64,000 nt of DNA from Symploca sp. SIO3C6 (GCA_010692425.1 JAAHHJ010000001.1:62001-126000); one strand, 5' to 3'; numbered from the stretch's first letter, positions 42,201 through 51,344 are shown. Numbers and translations are program-made. Notes: a model not told the origin generated them from the sequence alone.

Positions 42201-45200
42201 TGGCAAACTGGCGTTGAGGGTTTTAGATAAATTTGATGCTAGAGAAATAAAATGCAGAGTATACAACAAATTTAACTCTTTTATACGCCATTGGAAAGAA
42301 CCTGTCAGAAACACATTAGAACCTTTGCGTGAGACAATTCAAATCGGTCTAGAGACTGGAGAAATAGAATTTGCTAGTTATGCTGCTGTTAACTACTGTG
42401 CCAACTTATTCTTGAGTGGAGAAAACCTCGAAACTATTCATCAACAGCACAGGCAATATCTAGACTTAATTCAGAGTCTTAAACAGGAATTTCAGCTCTA
42501 CTACGCTCGGATTTGGGGGCAGTTAGTGCTGAATTTAAGTAGTAAAACAACAGATGAACAAAGGTTACTGGGGGAGTTTTTCAATGAAAATGAAAATCTC
42601 TCAATCTTGAGAAAAAATAATAATCTTAGCTCTCTATATTGTTTCTATCTTGCTAAAACTATTCTCGCTTATCTGTTTAAAAATTATACTCAAGCTGTTG
42701 CCCACGGAGCTTTAGCAGAAAAATACGCACCAGGTTTAGTGGGGCTGTTGCCTTTTGCCCAAAATCCTTTCTACTATTCTCTAGCTTTGCTGGCTTTGTA
42801 TCCCACGGCCCAAGAGAGCAAGCAAAGAGAATATCTGGAGTTAGTGGCAAGCAATCAGAAAAAAATGAAAACTTGGACAGAGCATGCTCCAATGAATTTT
42901 CAGCACAAATATGAGTTAGTAGAAGCAGAAAAAGCGCGTATCTTGGGGCAAAATGACCAAGCAATAGATTATTATCAGCGAGCTATACAAGGTGCCCAAA
43001 ACCAGGGATATGTCCAAGAAGAGGCATTAGCTAATGAATTGGCAGCAGAATTCTGGTTAGAACAAGGTCAAGTAAAATATGCCCAACTCCACATCAAAGA
43101 AGCTTGCTATGGATACCGTCTTTGGGGTGCAACAAGCAAGGTGGAAGATTTGGAGAATCAATATCCGCAATTGCTTGACTCAAAACTAAGGAAAATACCT
43201 ATAACTGTCACCACGACTTCTACAAATAGCAGGCTCTCAGAGGGTCTAGATTTAGCAACAGTTGCAGCCGCAGCACAGGCTATTTCTTCTGAAATTATTC
43301 TCAAAAAACTGGTGAGTAAACTGATGAAGATTATGCTTGAAAATGCTGGTGCTCAATCTGGTTTTCTTATTCTCAAACGTCGAGATAAATTATTAATTGC
43401 AGCAGGTGCTGGAGCATTAATTACTGATAAAACTAAAAATGAGGATGAGCAGCTCTGGTCATCACAACCCATTGAAATCAGCCAACAATTATTACCGGTT
43501 TCGTTGATCAATTATGTGGCTAGAACTCAGGAAAACCTTGTATTCAACAATGCTGCCAATGAAATTCAAAATCTGAAATCCAAAATTCAAAATCATGATG
43601 ACCCCTACATCCTAGAGCATCAACCAAAATCAGTTTTGTGCGCGCCGATCCTCAATCAGGGTAAACTGATTGGTATCATTTACTTAGAAAACAATCTAAC
43701 TGTTGGTGCCTTTAGTCGCGATCGCCTCGAAGTTATAAACATTCTCTGTTCTCAAGCTGCAATTTCCTTAGAAAATTCGCTACTCTATGAGCAGCTAGAG
43801 AACTATTCGCAAGCTCTGGAGCAGAAAAAATTAGCTGCCGAAACTGCTAACCGTGCCAAAAGCCAATTCCTGGCTAACATGAGTCACGAACTCAGAACCC
43901 CACTAAACGCTATTCTAGGTTTTACACAACTACTCAAACGTGAGCAAGGATTAAATCAACAGCAACAGGAAAAGCTGGGAGTGATTAGCCGCAGTGGCGA
44001 ACATTTACTATCTCTAATTAATGACGTATTGGCAATTTCTAAAATCGAAGCCAAGCAAGTTAGCTTGCAGGAGGTTAGTTTCGATTTGTATCGTCTACTC
44101 GATAGTTTATCAAACATGTTTGAACTACCAACAGTAGACAAAGGTTTAGAGTTGATTTTAGACCCAGCTCCAGACTTACCTCAATATATTAAGACCGATG
44201 AGAGTAAACTGCGTCAAGTTTTAATCAATTTACTGGGCAACGCCATTAAATTTACTCAACAGGGTAGTGTTACCTTGCGGGTGAGAGTGGGTAGGAATGA
44301 TCTTGTGCAGAGGAAGCAAGGGAAGCAGGAAAGTTCTCAATCTCTCTACTTCGAGGTAGAAGATACTGGTTCTGGGATTGCACCATCAGAACTTTACACT
44401 TTGTTTGAACCCTTTGTGCAAGCGAAAAGTGGACAGAAATTGCAAGAAGGAACTGGTCTCGGTTTGCCTATTAGCCAAGAATTTGTCCGCCTGCTGGGTG
44501 GGGCTCTCGCTGTCAGCAGTACTCTGGGTAAAGGCTCAATTTTTAAGTTTAATATACTAGTTAGTCTGGTTGAGGCAGATGACATTAAGAGGCAATCTTC
44601 AAGCAGACGGGTTGAAGCCTTAGCTCCATCGCAACCCCAATATCGCATTCTGGTGGTAGAGGATCAATGGGCAAATCGCCAATTGCTAATCCAGCTACTA
44701 ACACCATTGGGGTTTGAGGTACGAGAAGCGGCAAATGGTCAAGAGGCAATTAGCCTATGGGAGAAGTGGGAACCGCAACTGATTTTTATGGATATGCGGA
44801 TGCCAGTGATGGATGGGTATGAAGCCACCAAACGAATTAAAGCTATGACCAAAGGTCAAGCAACGGCAATAATTGCGCTGACGGCGAGTGCCTTTGAGGA
44901 AGACAGAGGGGTAGTGCTATCAGCAGGTTGTGACGACTTTATCCGCAAGCCCTTTCAGGAGGAGGTGATTTTTGAAAAGCTGGCTGAGCACCTAGGAGTA
45001 CGCTATATTTATGATGAGTCTATGCAGCTTGCCCCAGCAGAGTTGGAAACTCCTAGACAAGAGCTGGTCTTGACCCCACAAGCTCTGGCAACAATGCCTG
45101 CTGAATGGGTTAGGCAACTACAACAAGCCGCGACACAACTCAATGCCAAGTTAATTTCGGAACTCATAGAGCAAATTCCTCAGGAAAATGCTCCTCTGAG

Positions 45201-45276
45201 CAAGGCTATAACTGATTTAGTCAACCAGGTTCGTTTTGATGTAATCGTGAGCTTGACTCAAACAGTAGCAAAATGA
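39298..45276 (+). CDS. Giant hybrid: Ser/Thr kinase-AAA ATPase-GAF-histidine kinase-receiver
   Basis: 1992 residues. Kinase (~8-265): Lys36, HKDINPSN with Asp128 (Lys and Asn replace the usual Arg and Lys), DFG 147-149. Predicted-ATPase domain (~305-560): Walker A GYSGIGKSS with Lys342 and Walker B LVVFLDDLQWVD. A long helical region (~560-1310) is TPR-like. GAF ~1334-1500; HisKA with SHELRTPLNAILG (phospho-acceptor His1530); HATPase with NLLGNAIKFT near 1640 and GTGLGLPIS near 1717; receiver ~1782-1900 with acceptor Asp1832 and conserved Lys in IRKPF. Links eukaryote-type and two-component signalling in one chain. The next gene overlaps by four bases. Confidence 0.9.
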   Translation: MGVIPGYQNLHLIYNSTHSLVYRGQREDNHQPVILKILKPDYPQPHEIARYKQEYEIGRSVSIDGVVKAYSLEKYRNTIVMVLEDFGGQSLKILLNERKFNLREVLTLAIRITEILGEIHNSNVIHKDINPSNIVFNPETGQLKIIDFGIATVLSCENPTIKNPNALEGTLAYMSPEQTGRMNHSLDYRTDFYSLGVTFYELLTNQLPFTTKDAMELLHCHLAQQPVPPDQIKSESGNKSRENCPKAVADIVLKLMAKTAEERYQSAWGIKADLEACLTQLQTNGEIISFPLARHDLANKFQVFQKLYGREQEIKALLIAFERVSQGQSEMMLVSGYSGIGKSSLVAEVHKPITQKQGYFISGKFDQYQRNIPYSALVNAFSSLVRQLLTETTAQLSKWREQLLVALGANGQVIIDVIPEVELIIGVQPTVTKLGPAESQNRFKLVFQNFMRVFCQREHPLVVFLDDLQWVDSATLKLMELVITDEDTQYLLLIGAYRDNEVNETHPLIITLERIRSQVVALGKRSLNQITLLPLSLEHITQLIADTLHSDTELVKPLAELVVSKTEGNPFFVNQFLHSLYQENLLIFTPPQSGSQGGWQWNIAQIEAVDITDNVVELMISKLKKLPVITQQVLQLAACVGNSFDLNTLSIIHEKSASETFQYLVEGVLSGLIITTFEPEFTDTDIVDSPPLILNYQFLHDRVQQAAYSLISDHHKQAVHLQIGRLMLSNINKAERQEKIFEIVNHLNMGAELISSQFERNELAHLNWIAGHKAKLATAYIDALRYLNVGREFLGKDGWNRNYELTLKIYIETVEVAYLNTNFELAQQIAEVVLTRANTLLNKIDIYKIKILFYGAQNQMQAAINTGMEVLELLEVSLSQSPPQDLIIEELYNLPVMSNPYKQAAMRILMMLFASVYISDPPKLPLISFTMVDLCVKYGNSPLAAYAYGLYGLLLCGVLADIESGYQFGKLALRVLDKFDAREIKCRVYNKFNSFIRHWKEPVRNTLEPLRETIQIGLETGEIEFASYAAVNYCANLFLSGENLETIHQQHRQYLDLIQSLKQEFQLYYARIWGQLVLNLSSKTTDEQRLLGEFFNENENLSILRKNNNLSSLYCFYLAKTILAYLFKNYTQAVAHGALAEKYAPGLVGLLPFAQNPFYYSLALLALYPTAQESKQREYLELVASNQKKMKTWTEHAPMNFQHKYELVEAEKARILGQNDQAIDYYQRAIQGAQNQGYVQEEALANELAAEFWLEQGQVKYAQLHIKEACYGYRLWGATSKVEDLENQYPQLLDSKLRKIPITVTTTSTNSRLSEGLDLATVAAAAQAISSEIILKKLVSKLMKIMLENAGAQSGFLILKRRDKLLIAAGAGALITDKTKNEDEQLWSSQPIEISQQLLPVSLINYVARTQENLVFNNAANEIQNLKSKIQNHDDPYILEHQPKSVLCAPILNQGKLIGIIYLENNLTVGAFSRDRLEVINILCSQAAISLENSLLYEQLENYSQALEQKKLAAETANRAKSQFLANMSHELRTPLNAILGFTQLLKREQGLNQQQQEKLGVISRSGEHLLSLINDVLAISKIEAKQVSLQEVSFDLYRLLDSLSNMFELPTVDKGLELILDPAPDLPQYIKTDESKLRQVLINLLGNAIKFTQQGSVTLRVRVGRNDLVQRKQGKQESSQSLYFEVEDTGSGIAPSELYTLFEPFVQAKSGQKLQEGTGLGLPISQEFVRLLGGALAVSSTLGKGSIFKFNILVSLVEADDIKRQSSSRRVEALAPSQPQYRILVVEDQWANRQLLIQLLTPLGFEVREAANGQEAISLWEKWEPQLIFMDMRMPVMDGYEATKRIKAMTKGQATAIIALTASAFEEDRGVVLSAGCDDFIRKPFQEEVIFEKLAEHLGVRYIYDESMQLAPAELETPRQELVLTPQALATMPAEWVRQLQQAATQLNAKLISELIEQIPQENAPLSKAITDLVNQVRFDVIVSLTQTVAK

Positions 45277-46430
45277 ATGGCTACCCAGAAGAGATTAAAG
45301 GGAATATCCTCATTGTTGATGATAAGCTGGAAAACCTCAACGTTTTAGAATCAGCGCTGAGTGAGGAGGGGTACGAGGTTCGTAAAGCGATTAACGGCCC
45401 CATGGCTTTGATGGGTGTGCGAGCTGATCCTCCTGATCTAATTTTACTCGACATCAAGATGCCAGATATGAATGGCTATGAGGTCTGCTCTCAACTCAAA
45501 GCTGATGCGCAAACTAACGATATCCCAGTGATTTTTATCAGTGCCCTTGATGAAGTAATTGACAAGGTTAGGGCTTTTACTATTGGTGGTGTAGATTATA
45601 TCACGAAACCGTTTCAGTTTGAAGAAGTTTTAGCCCGCGTCGAGAACCAACTAACCATCCGCAATCTGCACAAACGACTCCAAGAGCAAAATTTACATCT
45701 ACTACAACTCAACCAGGAACTGACACGTTCTAACAAGGAACTTGAAGATTTTACCTCTGTAGTTTCTCATGATCTCAAACAACCTTTACAGGTTATCATC
45801 GGTTTCGTCAAGCTGTTAGGGATAAAATACCTGAATTGCCTCGATGCAGAAGGTAAGGAATACGTTGCACAGATTGCTAAAGCTGCCACTCATATGCAGC
45901 GACTAATTCAGGACTTACTTACCTATAGTCAGGTGGGAACCGGAAATAGAGAACTTAAGCCAACTGACTGTAACACTGTGTTAACTCAAACACTAGCAGA
46001 TTTACAGATGGTGATTAATGAAAGTAAGGCTGTAATTACTCATCAATCTTTGCCCACAGTAATCGCCGATGAACTACAACTAGAACAGCTTTTCGAGAAC
46101 TTGATTAGCAATGCCATCAAGTTTCACCGCCCCACAGAGCCACCTCAGGTGAAGATTTTGGTAGAGCGCAAAAATGGTGAGTGGCTATTTGGAGTTCATG
46201 ATAATGGTATTGGTATCAAACCTCAGCAATCTGAGCGCATTTTCCAGATGTTCCAACGCTTGCACAGTGAGCAGGAATACCCTGGAACTGGCATTGGTTT
46301 AGCTATCTGCAAGAAAGTTGTTGAGTGCCATGGCGGCAGTATCTGGGTGGAATCTGATCCTAATATTGGGACAAGTTTTTATTTCACACTCCCCTCTAGA
46401 AGTATTACAGAATCACACTCAGTTGGGTAA
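45273..46430 (+). CDS. Receiver-histidine kinase
   Basis: 385 residues; its ATG overlaps the previous stop (ATGA), so the two are coupled. Receiver (~10-125): ILIVDD, phospho-acceptor Asp60 in LILLDIKMPDMNGYE, and Lys in ITKPFQ. A short coiled linker, HisKA with SVVSHDLKQPL (His166), and HATPase with NLISNAIKFH, DNGIGI and GTGIGLAICKKV. It could receive phosphate from the hybrid kinase's receiver and pass it on; no DNA-binding domain is encoded nearby, so the final output lies elsewhere. Confidence 0.9.
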   Translation: MNGYPEEIKGNILIVDDKLENLNVLESALSEEGYEVRKAINGPMALMGVRADPPDLILLDIKMPDMNGYEVCSQLKADAQTNDIPVIFISALDEVIDKVRAFTIGGVDYITKPFQFEEVLARVENQLTIRNLHKRLQEQNLHLLQLNQELTRSNKELEDFTSVVSHDLKQPLQVIIGFVKLLGIKYLNCLDAEGKEYVAQIAKAATHMQRLIQDLLTYSQVGTGNRELKPTDCNTVLTQTLADLQMVINESKAVITHQSLPTVIADELQLEQLFENLISNAIKFHRPTEPPQVKILVERKNGEWLFGVHDNGIGIKPQQSERIFQMFQRLHSEQEYPGTGIGLAICKKVVECHGGSIWVESDPNIGTSFYFTLPSRSITESHSVG

Positions 46431-46432
46431 AA

Positions 46433-46470
46433 AATTAATATTGCGAGGATATACACCTTCAATATTAATT
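46433..46470. terminator. AT-rich hairpin between convergent genes
   Basis: AATTAATATTG (46433) and CAATATTAATT (46460-46470) form a perfect 11-base stem right after the histidine-kinase stop, reaching into the stop of the convergent nuclease gene. May serve both directions. Confidence 0.4.
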
Positions 46471-47463
46471 GAAATCATCTTCCGACTGTCTCTCCAACCA
46501 AGAAACTAAATCAGAAATTTCCTGAAAGTTTAACAAAGCCTCTCCCAACTCCTCTAGTTGCCATAGGAACAATTGAGTAATTTGTTCCACTTGTTCTGGA
46601 GAAATTGTACCTAAACGCAGAGTTAGTAAACGCATCACCAATTCCAACTTCCCTTGCCGTGACCCCTGTTGTAAACCCTGTTGTAAACCTTGCTGTAAAC
46701 CCTGTGCCCTACCTTCTTTTCGCCCCTGCTCTCTACCTTTTTCAAGACCTTGTCTAATGGCTCTTATAACCACATTCTTTTGGTCTTGAATATATATTTC
46801 CCTTGCCTCTAAATTTTCTAGTTCCTCTCGGCTTAAAGAAGCCCGGTTAGCCACTTCAAATGCTTTTTGTATTTCTGGAACTTCCCTCATTGCCTCTGGC
46901 ACACTATCCAACTGCTTGGCAAATTTAAGAAAATAGAGCCACTTATCTGTGAGCGTCTCTAATTCTGACATTTGTTTATTAAACTTTGGTAATTCCACAA
47001 ACACTAATTCAATGTCGTAAATAGGATAGTCGATTAAATAGTCTTTTTCCTTGAGAAGAAAACGAGAGATTATTTTATCTAGTCCAGTGAACATTTCAAA
47101 ATCAGTAATAGTCAAAGCAATCACTGGATTCAGGAGAGTATAATCTTCCCCAGACTCTAATTGAGTAGAATAGGATTTGGCTGCATTATAGAGAATCCGC
47201 TTCTCAAACCCCTCTAAGTTCAAAACTTGCATTTCAACAATCACAGTTTTGTTGCCAGTAATCTTAGCCTTAACATCTAGATAAGTATCTTTTAGTCCAC
47301 GGATTTTGGGTGCAAGGTAAGGATTGAGTATTTCTAAGTCTTCAATAGTAGGAAGACTCTCATAGAGAATACCATTCAAAAAACTAATCAGAATATCTTT
47401 ACTCTGTTGGGAACCAAAAATTTTCTTAAAAGCAAAATCTGTCTTAGGGTTAATAAAAATCAT
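46465..47463 (-). CDS. Rpn-type recombination-promoting nuclease with DUF4351 tail
   Basis: 332 residues. Opening MIFINPKTDFAFKKIFGS and the PD-(D/E)XK site (LDVKAKI with Asp63, then VIVEMQ with Glu77) identify the Rpn/PD-(D/E)XK transposase-like nuclease group. A hydrophilic repeat (GREQGRKEGR, then GLQQG three times) leads to a DUF4351-like C-terminus (LELVMRLLTLRLGTISPEQVEQI). The GLQQG units come from a 12-bp DNA repeat. Rpn proteins cut DNA and promote RecA-independent recombination; many copies per cyanobacterial genome. Intact. Confidence 0.85.
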   Translation of the reverse strand: MIFINPKTDFAFKKIFGSQQSKDILISFLNGILYESLPTIEDLEILNPYLAPKIRGLKDTYLDVKAKITGNKTVIVEMQVLNLEGFEKRILYNAAKSYSTQLESGEDYTLLNPVIALTITDFEMFTGLDKIISRFLLKEKDYLIDYPIYDIELVFVELPKFNKQMSELETLTDKWLYFLKFAKQLDSVPEAMREVPEIQKAFEVANRASLSREELENLEAREIYIQDQKNVVIRAIRQGLEKGREQGRKEGRAQGLQQGLQQGLQQGSRQGKLELVMRLLTLRLGTISPEQVEQITQLFLWQLEELGEALLNFQEISDLVSWLERQSEDDFN

Positions 47464-47855
47464 TGCTTTGTGAACAAAGAGTCTCTAATTAACAACTAAA
47501 TCTAATAGTGAAACCACAGTCTAATTGATTAGTAGTGCTATTTTCTAGTAATTTGGGAGTGACAATTATTGGGTTTAAAACTCCCTTGACCATTATATAA
47601 TTTTCCCCTTTTCTCTCCCTTGCCACATCTCCTACATTTCCTCATCTCTATTTCTCCTGTGCTTCCCTCCCTAGATAAGATAACCTCAGATTTGCCACAA
47701 CTAGTTACGCGATCGCTCTAGAATGGAAAATCCAGCTATACTGAGCAATTACCTCTGAGATTTTGGTCATTGCTCAGTGATCAGATTTTTGAGCAAAACC
47801 CTTCCTTTAGGGAAGGGAGTGTCAACCTTAGAACTAAAATGACAGCCTTTCCTAC
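47464..47855. other. Upstream region of leuC
   Basis: About 390 bases without a gene. It includes a GCGATCGC-type HIP1 site near 47709 and a hairpin at 47799. No leader peptide rich in Leu was found. Confidence 0.4.
47799..47817 (+). promoter_or_regulatory. Hairpin upstream of leuC
   Basis: CCCTTCC and GGAAGGG form a perfect seven-base stem with loop TTTAG, ending 38 bases before the leuC ATG. It may be a leader element, or a decayed IS200/IS605-type end, whose hairpins look similar. Confidence 0.35.
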
Positions 47856-49274
47856 ATGAGCGCTAGAACACTGTTTGATAAAGTTTGGGACTTGCATACC
47901 GTCGGCATTTTGCCCTCTGGTCAAACTCAGCTATTTATTGGTTTACACCTAATACACGAAGTTACTAGTCCTCAAGCCTTTGCTATGCTAAGGGAACGAG
48001 GACTAAAAGTGCCGTTCCCTGAACGTACAGTGGCAACAGTAGATCATATTGTTCCGACAGATAATCAAGCTCGTCCTTTTGCAGATGTTCTGGCAGAAGA
48101 GATGATGCAAGCCTTAGAGCAAAGTTGTCAGGAATACGGGATCAGATTTTATAATATTGGCTCTGGCAATCAAGGTATCGTTCACGTTATTGCCCCTGAG
48201 CAGGGCTTAACGCAGCCTGGAATGATTATAGCCTGTGGAGACTCTCATACCTCTACTCATGGAGCTTTTGGTGCGATCGCTTTTGGTATTGGTACCTCTC
48301 AAGTCCGCGATGTCTTAGCCTCCCAAACTTTAGCACTATCTAAACTCAAAGTTCGTAAAGTTGAAGTCAACGGCAGCTTGCGCCCTGGAGTTTATGCTAA
48401 AGATGTGATCTTGCACCTAATCCGCACTCTGGGAGTTAAAGGTGGTGTCGGCTATGCCTATGAATTTGCAGGTACTACCTTTGAGCAGATGTCAATGGAA
48501 GAACGAATGACTGTCTGCAACATGGCTATAGAGGGAGGTGCTCGCTGCGGTTATGTTAATCCTGACGAAGTAACTTTTGAGTACCTTAAGGGTAGAGATT
48601 TTGCTCCCCAAGGCACAGATTGGGAGCAAGCAGTAGCTTGGTGGCAGAGCCTTCGCTCTGACGAAGATGCTGTATATGACGATATCGTTAGCTTTGATGC
48701 TGCCGAGATTGCACCTACAGTTACTTGGGGGATTACTCCAGCTCAAGGAATTGCCGTTAATGAAGTTATTCCTACAACTGATAGTTTACCGGAAACGGAA
48801 AAAGCGATCGCACAGCAGGCCTACAGCTACATGCATCTGAACCCAGGAGCTCCCATTCAGGGTACAAAAGTTAATGTCTGCTTTATCGGTAGCTGTACTA
48901 ATGGTAGGCTCAGTGACCTCAGGGAAGCCGCCAAATTTGCCCAAGGCAGGCACGTAGCCCAAGGAGTTAAAGCTTTTGTAGTACCAGGTTCAGAAAGAGT
49001 CAAAAAGCAAGCCGAAGCCGAAGGGCTCGACCAAATTTTTCATGAGGCTGGGTTTGAATGGCGAGAACCTGGATGCTCAATGTGTCTAGCGATGAATCCT
49101 GATAAACTTCAAGGTAGCCAATTGAGTGCTTCTTCTTCTAATCGCAATTTTAAAGGTCGTCAAGGCTCATCCACTGGACGTACACTGTTGATGAGTCCGG
49201 CGATGGTAGTTGCTGCTGCTGTTAAAGGTGAAGTTGCTGATGTCCGAGAATTGATCTCATCAAACACAAAATAA
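47856..49274 (+). CDS. leuC: 3-isopropylmalate dehydratase large subunit
   Basis: 472 residues, aconitase superfamily. Motifs: [22 protein letters not shown] (active-site region) and the three cluster ligands Cys347 (GSCTNGR), Cys407 and Cys410 ([12 protein letters not shown]); the family's usual DHxxPT is present as DHIVPT. Converts 2- to 3-isopropylmalate in leucine synthesis as a heterodimer with LeuD. leuD lies 0.8 kb downstream, with a methyltransferase gene in between that overlaps leuC by one base. Confidence 0.96.
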   Translation: MSARTLFDKVWDLHTVGILPSGQTQLFIGLHLIHEVTSPQAFAMLRERGLKVPFPERTVATVDHIVPTDNQARPFADVLAEEMMQALEQSCQEYGIRFYNIGSGNQGIVHVIAPEQGLTQPGMIIACGDSHTSTHGAFGAIAFGIGTSQVRDVLASQTLALSKLKVRKVEVNGSLRPGVYAKDVILHLIRTLGVKGGVGYAYEFAGTTFEQMSMEERMTVCNMAIEGGARCGYVNPDEVTFEYLKGRDFAPQGTDWEQAVAWWQSLRSDEDAVYDDIVSFDAAEIAPTVTWGITPAQGIAVNEVIPTTDSLPETEKAIAQQAYSYMHLNPGAPIQGTKVNVCFIGSCTNGRLSDLREAAKFAQGRHVAQGVKAFVVPGSERVKKQAEAEGLDQIFHEAGFEWREPGCSMCLAMNPDKLQGSQLSASSSNRNFKGRQGSSTGRTLLMSPAMVVAAAVKGEVADVRELISSNTK

Positions 49275-50095
49275 TGACTTATAAGACAAATCTCAGCGAC
49301 TACAAGCAGCAAGTAACCGCTTTTTTCGATGGGAGAACTAACTATGATAATGATTTTACCTATCGTCGGGCAATTAGATTAGTTGAGTTGACTCCACTAA
49401 CAAGAAGACAGCAAGTTTTAGATGTTGCCACTGGCACAGGCATAGTGGCAATAGCTGCTGCTGAGATTGTCGGTTCTCAGGGCAAAGTAGTCGGTGTGGA
49501 TATTTCCCCAGGTATGCTCAAGCAAGCAAGGGAAAAAATAGAAGCAGCAGGGATAAAAAACATCAAACTAATTGAAGCCGATGCCGACTCTCTCAACTTT
49601 AGTGATGAGAGTTTCGATGTCATTTTATGTTCTTCATCACTGGTGTGGCTGAGTAATATTCCTGCGGCTTTAGGCAATTGGTATCGCTGGCTCAAACAAG
49701 GTGGACTAATTTCCTTTTCTTGTTATTCTGAAAAATCTTTTCTCACGCCGATCTTAGTTAAAGTCTGCGCCCAATTGTACGATATTTCACTGCCCAATTG
49801 GAACGAACCGCTTGGTACTCCCCAAAAGTGTCACCAAATGCTGCAAGAAGCTAGTTTTCAAGAGATTGAAGTCAAAACTGAACAATTGGGAAAATATCTT
49901 AGTCTCAGTGATGCCAAAAACTGGTGGCAAGGAGATAGAGTCTGGATTAACCCTAGAGGTAATCCCCTCTGGCAGCTATCACAGGAACAATTAGAGTACT
50001 TGAAAGTTGCCTACGATCAAGAAATTGAGTCTAAGCAGACAGCTCAAGGATTCTGGCAAGAGATCACAACCTTCTTTGTAACAGCTCGTAAGTAA
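49274..50095 (+). CDS. SAM-dependent methyltransferase between leuC and leuD
   Basis: 273 residues, class I methyltransferase. Motif I VLDVATGTGIVAIAA, then KVVGVDISPGMLKQAREK, acidic SLNFSDESFDVILCSSS and a post-motif WLKQGGLISFSCYS. Resembles the UbiE/Coq5-like or methyltransferase-11 group; acceptor unknown. Its ATG shares a base with the leuC TAA, and leuD begins 18 bases after its stop, so it is embedded in the leucine operon. Whether it acts on a leucine-pathway compound is not shown by sequence. Confidence 0.8.
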   Translation: MTYKTNLSDYKQQVTAFFDGRTNYDNDFTYRRAIRLVELTPLTRRQQVLDVATGTGIVAIAAAEIVGSQGKVVGVDISPGMLKQAREKIEAAGIKNIKLIEADADSLNFSDESFDVILCSSSLVWLSNIPAALGNWYRWLKQGGLISFSCYSEKSFLTPILVKVCAQLYDISLPNWNEPLGTPQKCHQMLQEASFQEIEVKTEQLGKYLSLSDAKNWWQGDRVWINPRGNPLWQLSQEQLEYLKVAYDQEIESKQTAQGFWQEITTFFVTARK

Positions 50096-50113
50096 AATAA
50101 TCGGATTGAAACC

Positions 50114-50728
50114 GTGACTAAAATAAAACAAGTTACTGGCACAGGAATCCCTTTAGTGGGTAATGATATTGATACAGACCGCATTATTCCAGCTCGATTT
50201 TTGCGCTGTGTTACCTTTGATGGTTTAGGACAACAGGTTTTTGTGGATGATCGTACTCAAGCCCAGGGACAACATCCCTTTGATCAACCCCAGTATCAAG
50301 GAGCCAATATCTTAGTTGTTAATGGCAACTTTGGCTGTGGTTCCTCGCGAGAACATGCTCCTCAAGCTCTTTCTAAATGGGGTATCCAAGCCTTGGTAGG
50401 AGAAAGTTTTGCCGAAATCTTCTTTGGCAATTGCTTAGCCATGGGCATTCCCTGTGTGACAGCTCAACCTGAAGATATCGAGCAATTGCAATCACAATTA
50501 ACTGAGAATCCTCAGAACCCCATGACCTTAGATTTAGAAGCAATGCAAGTCTATTGTGGAGACTTCCAAGTCTCTGTCTCTATGGGTGAGGGACCACAGA
50601 AAATGTTGACCACAGGTACCTGGGATAGTTGTGGTCAATTAGTTAATCAAATTGAGCAGATTCGGGTTACTGCTTCCAAATTGCCTTATGTTGATTGGGG
50701 TTCTCAAGTTAAAGCAACTTCTAGTTAG
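50114..50728 (+). CDS. leuD: 3-isopropylmalate dehydratase small subunit
   Basis: 204 residues; starts with GTG 50114. LeuD signature: [33 protein letters not shown] with the conserved GSSREHA, and [16 protein letters not shown]. Partner of LeuC in the isomerase of leucine synthesis. The pair with leuC is complete and both subunits seem functional. Confidence 0.95.
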   Translation: MTKIKQVTGTGIPLVGNDIDTDRIIPARFLRCVTFDGLGQQVFVDDRTQAQGQHPFDQPQYQGANILVVNGNFGCGSSREHAPQALSKWGIQALVGESFAEIFFGNCLAMGIPCVTAQPEDIEQLQSQLTENPQNPMTLDLEAMQVYCGDFQVSVSMGEGPQKMLTTGTWDSCGQLVNQIEQIRVTASKLPYVDWGSQVKATSS

Positions 50729-50762
50729 CCAGGATTTAGGCAGATGACTAGGTGACATCCTC

Positions 50763-50791
50763 CCCCGGTAAATCTTCAGATTATAACGGGG
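50763..50791. repeat. Hairpin resembling a decayed IS200/IS605 end
   Basis: ACATCCTCCCCCGG, then the inner dyad AATCT / AGATT, then CGGGGATCT. The CCCCG/CGGGG pairing and flanking ACATCC and GATCT resemble transposon subterminal hairpins seen in cyanobacteria. It follows leuD by ~35 bases and might also stop transcription. Confidence 0.35.
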
Positions 50792-50921
50792 ATCTTATAG
50801 CTCCCCCAAACCCCGTCGTTAGATAAAACGCTATCTGTAGGGTGGGCAATTTATTGGCTCATCCTACCTATCTACCTATTGTTGTTTTTGATAACATAGT
50901 TTGATCTTAAAAATTGCACTC

Positions 50922-51344
50922 TTAGGTAGTGATCACTTCCACTGGGAATAGGGTTTCAATCCACACCCTTGCACCATATGGCTTAGGGTTGTCGCGTCTA
51001 TAAACCACCCGGCAAGGTCCATAGATTTCTACCTCGTGACCGTAAGTATTTGTTTGCCCTCGTTTCACACTAATTACTGGAGCAGGCTTTTCTGATGAGT
51101 GATTTTGGCGAATAGTCTGCTGATTGACATGAATGATCGTCACAGGGGCAGGTCTTTTCCTGCGCCAACGGGCTTTTGGACCTCTGGTTCCTTCACTTAC
51201 CTTTGGCATGCCCTCTACCAAGGGAATTATCCAAGATCTACCAGCTTTAAAGGCTCCTTGAATTCTGCCTCCGGAGAGTAATTGGCGTATTCTCCTGGCA
51301 GATATACCCATGAGTTGTGCCGCTTGTGTGCTACCAACAAACAT
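50922..51344 (-). CDS. Excisionase-like HTH DNA-binding protein
   Basis: 140 residues. N-terminus MFVGSTQAAQLMGISARRIRQLLSGGRIQGAFKAGRSWIIP is an Xis/MerR-type winged HTH that reads a short DNA site. It is followed by a basic linker (GPKARWRRKRPAPV) and a C-terminal beta-like segment (HEVEIYGPCRVVYRRDNPKPYGARVWIETLFP). Not a complete excisionase with a neighbouring integrase; possibly a remnant or regulator. Unknown regulon. Confidence 0.65.
   Translation of the reverse strand: MFVGSTQAAQLMGISARRIRQLLSGGRIQGAFKAGRSWIIPLVEGMPKVSEGTRGPKARWRRKRPAPVTIIHVNQQTIRQNHSSEKPAPVISVKRGQTNTYGHEVEIYGPCRVVYRRDNPKPYGARVWIETLFPVEVITT

Noticed and set aside
47464-47855. Possible leucine attenuator leader before leuC
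   Set aside because: No short ORF with a run of Leu codons and no alternative terminator pair was found.
50763-50791. Hairpin after leuD taken as a simple terminator
   Set aside because: No T-run follows and the pattern fits transposon-end remnants better, so it is listed as a repeat.
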